From an uncultured Eggerthellaceae bacterium (GTDB taxonomy: Bacteria; Actinomycetota; Coriobacteriia; Coriobacteriales; Eggerthellaceae), in the NCBI GenBank assembly GCA_934670115.1, contig CAKUOV010000061.1, positions 1-9,566 on the forward strand: a stretch of DNA of 9,566 nucleotides, in the 5' to 3' direction. Each line of letters begins with the position of its first letter. Positions within the stretch are counted from its first letter, which is position 1. Shown in pieces: positions 1 through 6,252 of the stretch. The position numbers and the translations under genes are program-made. Under the pieces are notes generated by a model that made no database searches, was not told the DNA's origin, and saw only the letters and a list, made by a program, of their open reading frames with translations.

Positions 1-91
1 TCCCCCACTTGTTCGCAACCCAACGTCCGTATGCAACGTATCCCACCAGCAGGATAGCGGCGCACACCAAGACGACCACAACGCTATTCAT
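1..91 (-). CDS. cstA: CstA-like carbon starvation/peptide transporter, N-terminal 30 codons (partial)
   Basis: Read on the minus strand, an ATG at 91-89 opens a frame that stays open to the window edge. The first residues are a hydrophobic run rich in V, L and A, followed by GYVAYGRWVANKWG, which matches the characteristic first membrane segment and the G-Y-x-x-Y-G-R-W motif of the CstA family. CstA proteins are multi-pass inner-membrane transporters linked to peptide uptake during carbon limitation. An AAGGAG ribosome-binding site (plus-strand 103-108) lies 11 nt before the ATG. An ATG at 102-100 is ruled out because it meets a stop after four codons. Only about 30 of the roughly 500-700 residues usual for the family are visible, so the assignment rests on this one motif. 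The gene diverges from the Sel1 gene. Confidence 0.72.
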   Translation of the reverse strand, partial: MNSVVVVLVCAAILLVGYVAYGRWVANKWG

Positions 92-140
92 TTGTTCAAC
101 ATCTCCTTACATTTTGTGTCGTAGCGTTTTTCGGTGGCAA

Positions 141-168
141 ACTCTAGTCCTTTGCTGGGAGATGTCAA
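141..168 (-). promoter_or_regulatory. Candidate sigma-70-type promoter of cstA
   Basis: On the minus strand there is a perfect -35 box TTGACA (plus 163-168), a 16-bp spacer and a -10 box TAGAGT (plus 141-146, 4 of 6 to consensus). Transcription would start near 134 and give a leader of about 43 nt containing the AAGGAG site before the cstA ATG. The perfect -35 box and correct placement support it; the -10 box is only moderate. Confidence 0.5.
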
Positions 169-510
169 CACATATCGCTGGGTGATTTTTCGATACTCAG
201 GGTTTTTCACGGTAGTTTTTACCAGCTTGAAACATTTTGGTGGCGCTGGTTTGCGGTAGGGTATAACGGTTTACGGGTTGGCAGGCGGACGCTGATTTGA
301 TGGCGGTTCGATGGCAGTCTGGCGGTGGCTTGCCGCTGAGTTTGCCCTGGGTTCCGACCCCGGTTCGGTTCTGGTTCGCGGTTAAATTTCAGCATGTCCG
401 TTGTTTTGCCCCCGCAATTGCTTTACAGGGGAGTATTCTGTTGCGAAAAGGTGTTTTACGTACGCGTTGGGGCGCAAAGAACTAAGCCGCAAACAGGAAA
501 GGGGCACGCT
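169..510 (+). other. Gene-free region between cstA and the Sel1-repeat gene
   Basis: No convincing gene is present. The stretch from about 250 to 380 is rich in G and T with several GGTTC-type tracts and reads as low-complexity intergenic DNA. A TATAAC box at 262-267 with a poor TTGGTG at 237-242 (19-bp spacer) is the best plus-strand promoter candidate; if used, the Sel1 gene has a leader of about 240 nt. An AGGAAAGGGG ribosome-binding site at 495-504, six bases before the ATG at 511, belongs to the Sel1 gene. No riboswitch or terminator could be recognised. Confidence 0.4.
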
Positions 511-1356
511 ATGGAATGCAAGAAACTTACCGATAAGGAATATACCGACTGGATGGTATTGAGTGATACGGAGTATGCGGATTCATCGTTGCGCAACTCC
601 CTTGATGAAGAGCCGTTCTATGTTATCTCTTCCATTTGCGGTGCGGCGGCAACCGATGATTTCGAGTGGATGCTGAGCATAATCAACGATCACTTGGAGG
701 TTGTCGCGCAAGCAAGTAGCAACGATGCTTTTCGTCGTTTGCTCAAGCGCGCTTATGAGCACGCGGTTGCTTGCGGCGATGCGGGGTCGTGTTGCAATCT
801 TGCAAACATGTATCACGATACTGATAATGCGGGAACCGAAGAGGACTATGGCACAGCACGCGAGCTGTATGAGCTGGGCGCCGATCGCGGCGATGATCAA
901 AGTTCAGTCAATTTAGGCTATCTCTATTACTACGGGCGTGGAATGGCACCCGACTACTTGCGTGCGTACGAATGTTTTGCGCGTGCGGCTCTGTTGGCCG
1001 ACAACCCCGAGGGTTATTGGAAGCTGGGTGACTTATATGCAAGTGGCAAGGGTGTCCCAAAGAGTCAGCGAACAGCGTGGAACATGTATTCTCGGGCATA
1101 TCATGCGGCAGGCGAGTCGCCCCTTGCGGCACGTGCGGCGCACCACTTGGCCGATTATCTGATGACTGGCATCAATGGCTTCTTGCAGCCCGATCCCGAT
1201 AAAGCGCTTCGGTTGTATAACGAGGCGGAACTTGGCTATTACCGGCTTATCGAGGACGGCCTTTCGTATTACGGGCGCCAGCTTGATCAGGTTATCGAAG
1301 GGCAAAAGAAGGCGCGCATCGCTGTGCAAGAGTTGCACCACTGCGTCCGCCCGTAG
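511..1356 (+). CDS. Sel1-like (TPR-type) repeat protein
   Basis: The start at 511 is chosen because AGGAAAGGGG lies six bases upstream and the reading frame before it looks non-coding. The product has 281 residues. The N-terminal 80 residues are acidic and helical with no recognised domain. From about residue 91 to 243 there are four Sel1-type helical repeats: near 91-127 (LANMY...ARELYELGADRGD), 128-164 (NLGYLYYYGRG...AYECFARAALLAD), 165-201 (KLGDLYASGKGVPKS...NMYSRAYHAA) and a degenerate one at about 206-243. The L-G-x-L-Y-x-x-G-x-G signature is clear in the second and third. Sel1 repeats form solenoids that bind other proteins. There is no signal peptide or membrane segment, so the protein is predicted to be cytosolic. 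It appears to be transcribed alone. The partner and function cannot be told from the sequence. Confidence 0.88.
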   Translation: MECKKLTDKEYTDWMVLSDTEYADSSLRNSLDEEPFYVISSICGAAATDDFEWMLSIINDHLEVVAQASSNDAFRRLLKRAYEHAVACGDAGSCCNLANMYHDTDNAGTEEDYGTARELYELGADRGDDQSSVNLGYLYYYGRGMAPDYLRAYECFARAALLADNPEGYWKLGDLYASGKGVPKSQRTAWNMYSRAYHAAGESPLAARAAHHLADYLMTGINGFLQPDPDKALRLYNEAELGYYRLIEDGLSYYGRQLDQVIEGQKKARIAVQELHHCVRP

Positions 1357-1374
1357 TGATGCAGCCAAGCTTTG

Positions 1375-1439
1375 GCATTACAGGCAGGCATGATTAGGTA
1401 ACGTCTGAGCGCTCGACAGGTGGGACGTGCGGTGACCTG
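1375..1439 (+). repeat. 65-bp direct repeat, copy 1
   Basis: This segment aligns without gaps to 2816-2880 with 53 of 65 positions identical by eye. The best-kept parts are GCATTACAGGC at the left edge, the 13-mer TAGGTAACGTCTG, GGTGGGACG, and ACCTG at the right edge. An 11-bp central stretch varies. Within the copy AGGT pairs with ACCT and ACGTC with GACGT, suggesting a conserved stem. In this copy the element is also bounded by an 8-bp perfect inverted repeat, CAGGCAGG (1381-1388) and CCTGCCTG (1436-1443). It starts 19 bp after the Sel1 stop codon. Whether it works as RNA, as a protein-binding site or as a recombination remnant is not shown. Confidence 0.8.
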
Positions 1440-1472
1440 CCTGCTTCGCTGAAAAATTTTCGCCGCGCGGGG

Positions 1473-1528
1473 GTGTTGATCAACACTTCATGTCTTGAAA
1501 AGCGAGTATGCTTTCCCCATGAAGTGTT
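1473..1528 (+). promoter_or_regulatory. Palindrome and inverted repeat overlapping the nuclease start codon (operator candidate)
   Basis: A perfect 14-bp palindrome, GTGTTGATCAACAC, occupies 1473-1486. Its right half is shared with a second element: AACACTTCATG at 1482-1492 is the exact reverse complement of CATGAAGTGTT at 1518-1528, and the latter contains the proposed ATG (1519-1521). A -10-like TATGCT at 1507-1512 lies between the arms, six bases before the ATG; no good -35 box was found. The arrangement suggests a regulator, possibly the gene product itself, binding both sides of the promoter. No regulator family is recognised. Confidence 0.5.
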
Positions 1529-2499
1529 TATACCTAGGATATGAGACGGCACAATGGTATTGGGAGTATGCGGTAAGCGGCTCCCAAACTTTGCGCGCCC
1601 AACCTCGTTGTTCATCGCTTGCAAATGCCGTTTCTTCTTCTCGTGAGGTTCAAGAAATAGTGCGCGGCACCCCTTTCGAGACAGTGCCTCTTCACGTGCT
1701 CACGGATTCATTTTGCTCATTGGCAAGGGGAGAGCAGGAAGTTGTGTTTCACACGCATGCCGGACCGTTTTCTCGGGGAGCATTTATCCAGCTTGCACCA
1801 AGAATCTTTATTGCGAGTCCGCAGCTTAGTTTTGTTCAGACATCACGTAACGCTAGCTTTGGCCAGGCGTTTCTCTACGGGTGTGCTCTTTGCGGCTCTT
1901 TCGCTCTCAGCGAGGAAAGCGAATTCGGTGTTGTTGCGCGCGAACGTATATTGTCAGTCAGTCAGCTGCGTGCGTTCGTTGATGCTCATAGTGATATTTA
2001 TGGCGTGGTTGAGGCGAGAAAAGTCGCTCAATACCTTGTTGATAATAGCGCTTCGCCCCGCGAAACAGCTGCGCTGGGCGTATTGTCTCTTCCGCTAAGG
2101 TATGGCGGCATGGGTCTTTCGGGCGCCTCTTTGAATAGGCGAATTGACATTCCAAAAAAATACAACTTGCCTGGTAAACGCCAATTTTTCGTTGCGGATT
2201 TGCTGTGGCCTCGGGAAAAAGTTGCAGTTGAATATGATAGTGATGCGGCGCACGCGCATAAATACGGTATTTACCGCGACTCGGAAAAACGTAACACGCT
2301 TATCAGCATGGGCTACACGCTGCTTTGCATAACAAGCATTCAGCTTGACAGTCCTTCCGATTTGGCCATGGCTGCCGATGCTATTCGTCGCGCGCTGGGA
2401 AAAAGAAGACGTCCCGTGCCGGAAGATTATGATGAGCGCGTCGCATTGCTCAGAAAAGAGCTAGGGCTCCCTTGGTTTGAGGGGCAAAAGACGTTCTAG
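1519..2499 (+). CDS. DUF559/Vsr-like PD-(D/E)XK nuclease-fold protein with AbiEi-like middle region
   Basis: The product has 326 residues from the ATG at 1519; a TTG at 1495 would add eight residues. Residues 57-130 (PLHV...HTHAGPF...IFIASPQLSFVQ...GCALCGSFAL) resemble the middle part of AbiEi-type proteins abundant in Coriobacteriia. Residues 176-275 look like a DUF559/Vsr-type PD-(D/E)XK nuclease fold: E182 in SPRET, D227 in VADLLWP, the E-x-D of VEYDSD (E238, D240), H245, R253-D254, and a hydrophobic strand LLCIT. The C-terminus is basic (KRRRP) and then helical. The winged-helix antitoxin domain typical of AbiEi is not evident, and no cognate AbiEii toxin is next to it, so the role (defence, repair or domesticated nuclease) is open. 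No clear Shine-Dalgarno sequence precedes either start. The gene lies between the two 65-bp direct repeats. Family recalled from memory, not searched. Confidence 0.72.
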   Translation: MKCLYLGYETAQWYWEYAVSGSQTLRAQPRCSSLANAVSSSREVQEIVRGTPFETVPLHVLTDSFCSLARGEQEVVFHTHAGPFSRGAFIQLAPRIFIASPQLSFVQTSRNASFGQAFLYGCALCGSFALSEESEFGVVARERILSVSQLRAFVDAHSDIYGVVEARKVAQYLVDNSASPRETAALGVLSLPLRYGGMGLSGASLNRRIDIPKKYNLPGKRQFFVADLLWPREKVAVEYDSDAAHAHKYGIYRDSEKRNTLISMGYTLLCITSIQLDSPSDLAMAADAIRRALGKRRRPVPEDYDERVALLRKELGLPWFEGQKTF

Positions 2500-2815
2500 C
2501 GTCTTTCGCGGGGTAGTGGGTAGTGCGGCAGCGTTTTTTTTGGGCGCTTTGCCCGGGCTTTCTTCTTGCTGGATTTGTGCCGTGCAGAGCACTTGCTGCA
2601 AATTGGCAAGTTTCCGAAGCTTTTGGAATTTCGCGGGTTCATAAAGCCAACCTGAAGAAGGAACAGAAACGCGCGACCTGGGGAAACGTTGAAAAGTAGT
2701 GCTTGCTGCAACGTCTTAAGTCGCTTTCGAAGCGGGTTTCGTTCCAAAAGCTTCTGAAACTTGTCAATTTCTCGGGTTTGCCTTGCATGAAGGTGTATTG
2801 GATGCGTATAGCCCC
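2500..2815. other. Gene-free block downstream of the nuclease gene
   Basis: About 316 bp without a convincing gene. A 7-bp stem AAAGACG/CGTCTTT (2487-2493 and 2500-2506) spans the nuclease stop codon but lacks a following T tract, so it is at best a weak terminator. A run of eight T (2534-2541) is preceded by no good stem and followed by a short GGGC/GCCC hairpin. The decamer CTTGCTGCAA occurs twice in the same direction (2592-2601 and 2702-2711). A long inverted repeat occupies 2600-2628 and 2742-2770 (separate entry). A 107-codon minus-strand frame over the block looks fortuitous. Confidence 0.5.
2600..2770. repeat. 29-nt near-perfect inverted repeat with 113-bp spacer
   Basis: The left arm (2600-2628) contains AAGTTTCCGAAGCTTTTGG and the right arm (2742-2770) contains CCAAAAGCTTCTGAAACTT. 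The reverse complement of the left arm matches the right arm at 27 of 29 positions. Both arms are followed to the right by a related plus-strand segment: TTTCGCGGGTT after the left arm and TTTCTCGGGTT at the right arm's end. This gives a mixture of inverted and direct similarity typical of degraded repetitive extragenic elements. There is no transposase and no clear target duplication. Function unknown. Confidence 0.75.
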
Positions 2816-2880
2816 GCATTACAGGCGGGCACGTTTAGGTAACGTCTGCATGCGCGATGGGTGGGACGCGCGGAAACCTG
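2816..2880 (+). repeat. 65-bp direct repeat, copy 2
   Basis: Gapless partner of 1375-1439 in the same orientation. It keeps GCATTACAGGC, TAGGTAACGTCTG, GGTGGGACG and ACCTG. The variable centre here is CATGCGCGATG, which can still form a short CAT/ATG stem although the bases differ from copy 1, consistent with selection on pairing rather than sequence. The outer 8-bp inverted repeat of copy 1 is reduced to CAGG/CCTG. The copy ends 15 bp before the ATG of the VWA gene, so its right end lies in the promoter region of the operon. Confidence 0.8.
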
Positions 2881-2895
2881 AACTATAATGCCGCT
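2861..2895 (+). promoter_or_regulatory. Promoter of the VWA-MoxR-LRR operon, probably giving a leaderless mRNA
   Basis: A perfect TATAAT -10 box lies at 2884-2889, exactly six bases before the ATG at 2896, so the expected transcription start coincides with the A of the start codon. The -35 region falls inside repeat copy 2 (GTGGGA at 2861-2866 with a 17-bp spacer, poor match), which suggests activator dependence or a repeat-borne control site. No Shine-Dalgarno sequence stands before the ATG, as expected for leaderless translation, which is common in actinobacteria. Confidence 0.6.
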
Positions 2896-4701
2896 ATGGC
2901 ACTTGATTGGGACAAAGCAGATGTGTTGGCTCGCCAGGTTATCGACTTGGCGAAGGCTACTGTTTTGTCTGAAAATCACTTCTTGTCCGCAGCAGTGGGC
3001 CGTCTTGAGATGGTTCCCGTTGGAGACGCTGAGACTGGTGCCCCCGCGAGTGAGGGCTCCACTCAGGGCGAAGCGCTTGCGACTGGAGAAGAGTCCAGCG
3101 CGGGTGCCGCTTGCGGCGTTGCTGGTGCGGTTGGCGAAGCGGGGCGTTGTGGCAATGAGCGCGGCGGCGGGGGCTCCGCTCAGGTCTCCGCTCAGGGAGA
3201 AACGCCCGTCCGTGACGCCTTCGCTGTAGACGGACGCTTTCTGTACTACGACACCGCCGCTGTTTTGCAGGACTATCGCGCGAGCAAAAAAGCTCCTGCG
3301 CATGATCTTCTGCATGCGGTGATGCACTGCGTTTTCCTGCATCCGTATGTGGGTGCTGCCATCAATCAGCCGTTGTGGGATTTGGCATGCGACATGGCCA
3401 CCGAGCGCGCTGTTATGGATTGCTGCGGCATAAGGCCTGGTGAACGTGGTTTAAGCGCTCAAGCTATTTTGCATCGCGTTGAGCTTGATTTGGGATGTCG
3501 TCCCACGGCGGAAAAAATCTATCATCGTCTGTGCGAAGGAAAGTGGGCTTCCGAAGTTGAGCGTTGGGGCAAGCTTTTCCACGCGGACAACCATGGTGCA
3601 TGGTATGCGTTCGACAGCGATGACTCCGAAGACGAAGCCGATTCCTTGCCCGGTGAGTGCAGTGAAGGGCAATGTTCGGAAGGTCAGAAGGGCTCCGCGC
3701 AGGGTAACCCGAGTGGTGCAGGCGCGGCTTCGGGTGAGGTCGATGCCGGCGCGGCTGATGAAGTTCGGGAAAACCCCGAGCGCTCGCAAGGGAACGCTGC
3801 AGGGGATGCTCAAGTGGTGTATGAGACCGAGCAGCAAGGCAGGGGCCTTCGCCAGGTTTCTTCGGCGGGTACGTGGACGAATCAGCGCGCCGCTTGGAAT
3901 GCGCTGCGGAAATCGCCATCTGAACTGCGTAAACAGCAGGATGAATGGCGCGGTGTGGCAGCTGGTTTGGCGGTGAACTTGCAGACGTTCGCCAAGAAAA
4001 AAGGTCAGGACTTAACGGGGCTTGTGGACGATTTGAACCAGGCGGCGCATCAGCGTGTGGATTATGCCGCGTTCCTGCGACAGTTCGCTACGCCGGGTGA
4101 AGTCATGCGCTTGTCCGAGGACGAGTTTGACTACATTTTCTATACGTACGGCTTAAAGCTTTACGGTAATGTTCCGCTCATTGAGCCGTTGGAATATCGC
4201 GAAGAGAAGCGCATTCGTGAGTTTGTGCTGGTCATTGATACATCGGGAAGCGTCCAGGGCGATACGGTGCGTCGTTTTGTGACCACGACATTCGATATTT
4301 TAAAGTCCACGGAAAGCTTCCATCAAAAAGTGCAGGTCCACGTGATCCAGGCTGATGCGCAAGTTCGCAGCGACGACGTTATCACCAGCTCCGACGAGCT
4401 GAAGACGTGGGCGAATCATGCGACGATCCATGGCGGCGGTGGCACGGACTTTCGTCCTGCGTTTGAATACGTAAATGCCCTGGTGAACGACGGTGCTTTT
4501 ACGGATTTGGGCGGTTTGGTGTACTTTACCGATGGTTGGGGGACGTATCCAGAGAACATGCCCGACTATTGCGTTGCGTTTGTGTTCTACGATGAAGATT
4601 ATCGTCCCGAAAGCGTGCCGTCGTGGGCGGCGCAGGTGGTGCTTGACGGAGACGCGCTGGAAGAGGAAAGGAAACGATATGAACATCCAGCAGGCAACTG
4701 A
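2896..4701 (+). CDS. DUF2201-type VWA protein with degenerate metallopeptidase-like N-terminal domain
   Basis: The product has 601 residues from ATG 2896. This start is preferred over ATG 2857, which lies inside repeat copy 2 and would add 13 unlikely residues. Residues 1-240 resemble the DUF2201 N-terminal putative metallopeptidase domain: HAVMHCVFLH at 140-149 keeps the H-x3-H-x4-H spacing, but the catalytic Glu of HExxH is Ala141. The domain is interrupted at about 47-105 by a Gly/Ala/Ser/Glu-rich insert. A second low-complexity acidic linker (about 241-306) leads to a helical region and a C-terminal VWA domain with a complete MIDAS: D448-T-S450-G-S452, T517 in GGGGTDF, and D546 in YFTDGWG. 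VWA domains bind Mg2+ and partner proteins; in this family the partner is a MoxR ATPase, encoded next with a 23-bp overlap. No signal peptide, so cytosolic. The pair probably remodels a protein target, as yet unidentified. Confidence 0.85.
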   Translation: MALDWDKADVLARQVIDLAKATVLSENHFLSAAVGRLEMVPVGDAETGAPASEGSTQGEALATGEESSAGAACGVAGAVGEAGRCGNERGGGGSAQVSAQGETPVRDAFAVDGRFLYYDTAAVLQDYRASKKAPAHDLLHAVMHCVFLHPYVGAAINQPLWDLACDMATERAVMDCCGIRPGERGLSAQAILHRVELDLGCRPTAEKIYHRLCEGKWASEVERWGKLFHADNHGAWYAFDSDDSEDEADSLPGECSEGQCSEGQKGSAQGNPSGAGAASGEVDAGAADEVRENPERSQGNAAGDAQVVYETEQQGRGLRQVSSAGTWTNQRAAWNALRKSPSELRKQQDEWRGVAAGLAVNLQTFAKKKGQDLTGLVDDLNQAAHQRVDYAAFLRQFATPGEVMRLSEDEFDYIFYTYGLKLYGNVPLIEPLEYREEKRIREFVLVIDTSGSVQGDTVRRFVTTTFDILKSTESFHQKVQVHVIQADAQVRSDDVITSSDELKTWANHATIHGGGGTDFRPAFEYVNALVNDGAFTDLGGLVYFTDGWGTYPENMPDYCVAFVFYDEDYRPESVPSWAAQVVLDGDALEEERKRYEHPAGN

Positions 4702-6247
4702 GCAAATCAGGGGTGCTATCAGCGCTTATCTGGCAAAAGATGATCATGGATTGCCTTGCATTCCGTTTCATATGCAGCGTCCGATTGTGATGTTCGGACC
4801 TCCGGGTGTGGGCAAAACCGCCGTGGTGTCTCAGATTGCGCGCGAAGCTGGCATCAACTTCGTGAGCTACTCCATTACGCACCATACGCGTCAAAGCGCG
4901 CTGGGCCTGCCGTTCATTGCTCAGGAAGATTTTGATGGGCACCATTACAGCATTAGCGAATATACCATGAGCGAGATTATTGCCTCGGTGTATCGTGCAC
5001 AGGAAAAAACAGGCGTTCATCAGGGAATATTGTTCCTTGATGAAATTAATTGCGTTTCCGAAACGCTTGCTCCCGCCATGCTGCAATTCCTGCAGTATAA
5101 GACGTTCGGCATGCATGAGTTACCCGAAGGGTGGATTATTGTGACGGCGGGCAATCCGCCGGAGTACAATCGTGCTGCGCGTGAGTTCGACCCCGCCATG
5201 ATGGATCGTCTGAAGCGCATTGATGTCGAGCCCGACCTGGAGGTATGGCAGGAATATGCGGCGGCACATGGCGTGCATCCGGCGGTAACGACATTCCTGG
5301 ACAACAAGCCGGGCAGCTTCTACAAAGTGCAGGCATCGGCGCGTGGCATGAGCTTGGTCACGGCGCGTGGCTGGGAAGACTTGTCGCGCATGCTGCAGAC
5401 GTACGAGCGTGTGGGGTTGCCGGCAAATGAGACGTTGGTACGCCAATATCTGCAGGATGACGCCACGGCCATGGAGTTTGCTGCGTACTATGAGCTGTTC
5501 TGCAAGTACCAGGATGACTATAAGGTGAGCGACATTCTTGATGGTTGCGATGCATCAGTTCCGGGCGCGCGTGTTAAGGCAGCGCGTTTTGACGAGCGTT
5601 TGGCGCTTGTCGGCATTTTGGCCGATGCGTTGCAGCATCGTGTTCATGACGCTATCGAGCTGGAACAGGCGTTGTTCTTGACGCGTGCGGATTTAGTCGC
5701 GGCGAAAGACGCGCTTTCTTCATGCAGCTTCTCCGAGGGATCGCGGTTGTTGATGGAAGCGGCGCAGACAGCAAAAGAAGCTCCTGACGTGGGAGAATCT
5801 TCGAAGGCAGCATCCCTTGCGGGCGATGCTGCCGTGATAAAAGCGGAACACGTGCGTTGTTTGGAGGCGCTGGCGAGTGCGGTTGCAGCGGGTGCTGGTA
5901 GCGAGCCTGCTGCTGGTGCAGGCGACGTTGCGACAACGCCGTTCGACGTAGCGAAAGCGGCCTATAATGCGCGCGTGAAGGAGCAGCGTGCTTTGGCTTC
6001 TACGGGAGTGAACTCCCTGGATAATGCATTTTCGTTCCTGGATGGTGCGCTGGGCGAAAGCTCGCAGGAGTCGCTGGTGCTTACCACGAAGCTTTCCCTG
6101 GATCCGCTGACAGTGAAGTTCGTGGGGCAATACGGCTCCGAGCAGTACATGAAACACAACAAGAGCTTGCTGTTGACCGACCGCGGCCTTGATTTGCTGT
6201 CGGAAATTCAATCGCTTGAAGGCCTGGACGAGCTGGGTGTTAAATAG
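4679..6247 (+). CDS. MoxR-type AAA+ ATPase with long C-terminal extension
   Basis: The start at 4679 is fixed by AGGAAAGGA at 4664-4672 and by overlap with the end of the VWA gene, implying translational coupling. The 522-residue product has Walker A GPPGVGKT (40-47), Walker B ILFLDEIN with D121 and E122, sensor 1 TAGNP (N159), an arginine-finger region DPAMMDRLKR (171-180) and a sensor-2-like segment SARGMSLVTARGWEDL (220-235). This is the MoxR class of AAA+ proteins, chaperone-like ATPases that act with VWA partners. A standalone MoxR is about 300-350 residues; here roughly 200 further residues follow, helical, with an Ala/Gly/Glu-rich linker near 365-420 and a conserved-looking end (about 440-522). 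Such extensions are usual in DUF2201-linked ATPases and may dock the VWA or LRR partner. Cytosolic, no membrane segment. Confidence 0.9.
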   Translation: MNIQQATEQIRGAISAYLAKDDHGLPCIPFHMQRPIVMFGPPGVGKTAVVSQIAREAGINFVSYSITHHTRQSALGLPFIAQEDFDGHHYSISEYTMSEIIASVYRAQEKTGVHQGILFLDEINCVSETLAPAMLQFLQYKTFGMHELPEGWIIVTAGNPPEYNRAAREFDPAMMDRLKRIDVEPDLEVWQEYAAAHGVHPAVTTFLDNKPGSFYKVQASARGMSLVTARGWEDLSRMLQTYERVGLPANETLVRQYLQDDATAMEFAAYYELFCKYQDDYKVSDILDGCDASVPGARVKAARFDERLALVGILADALQHRVHDAIELEQALFLTRADLVAAKDALSSCSFSEGSRLLMEAAQTAKEAPDVGESSKAASLAGDAAVIKAEHVRCLEALASAVAAGAGSEPAAGAGDVATTPFDVAKAAYNARVKEQRALASTGVNSLDNAFSFLDGALGESSQESLVLTTKLSLDPLTVKFVGQYGSEQYMKHNKSLLLTDRGLDLLSEIQSLEGLDELGVK

Positions 6248-6252
6248 AGCCT

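Noticed and set aside
297..485. 62-codon plus-strand frame upstream of the Sel1 gene
   Set aside because: No ribosome-binding site, low-complexity G/T-rich sequence and no recognisable protein features; it ends shortly before the well-supported start at 511.
394..510. Longer N-terminus for the Sel1 protein starting at 394
   Set aside because: The added residues do not look like protein and the AGGAAAGGGG site clearly points to the ATG at 511.
2534..2541. Run of eight T as terminator of the nuclease gene
   Set aside because: No stable stem directly precedes it; the nearest short hairpin comes after it.
2496..2819. 107-codon minus-strand frame with a Lys/Arg-rich end
   Set aside because: It runs across the inverted repeat, so part of the peptide is encoded by both arms; no start signal and no known domain. 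Treated as non-coding repeat.
2857..2895. Upstream ATG for the VWA protein
   Set aside because: It lies in the 65-bp repeat and upstream of the TATAAT box, and the extra 13 residues do not fit the family N-terminus.
5720..6211. Long minus-strand frames inside the MoxR and VWA genes
   Set aside because: They mirror codon bias of the well-supported plus-strand genes and encode no recognisable protein.
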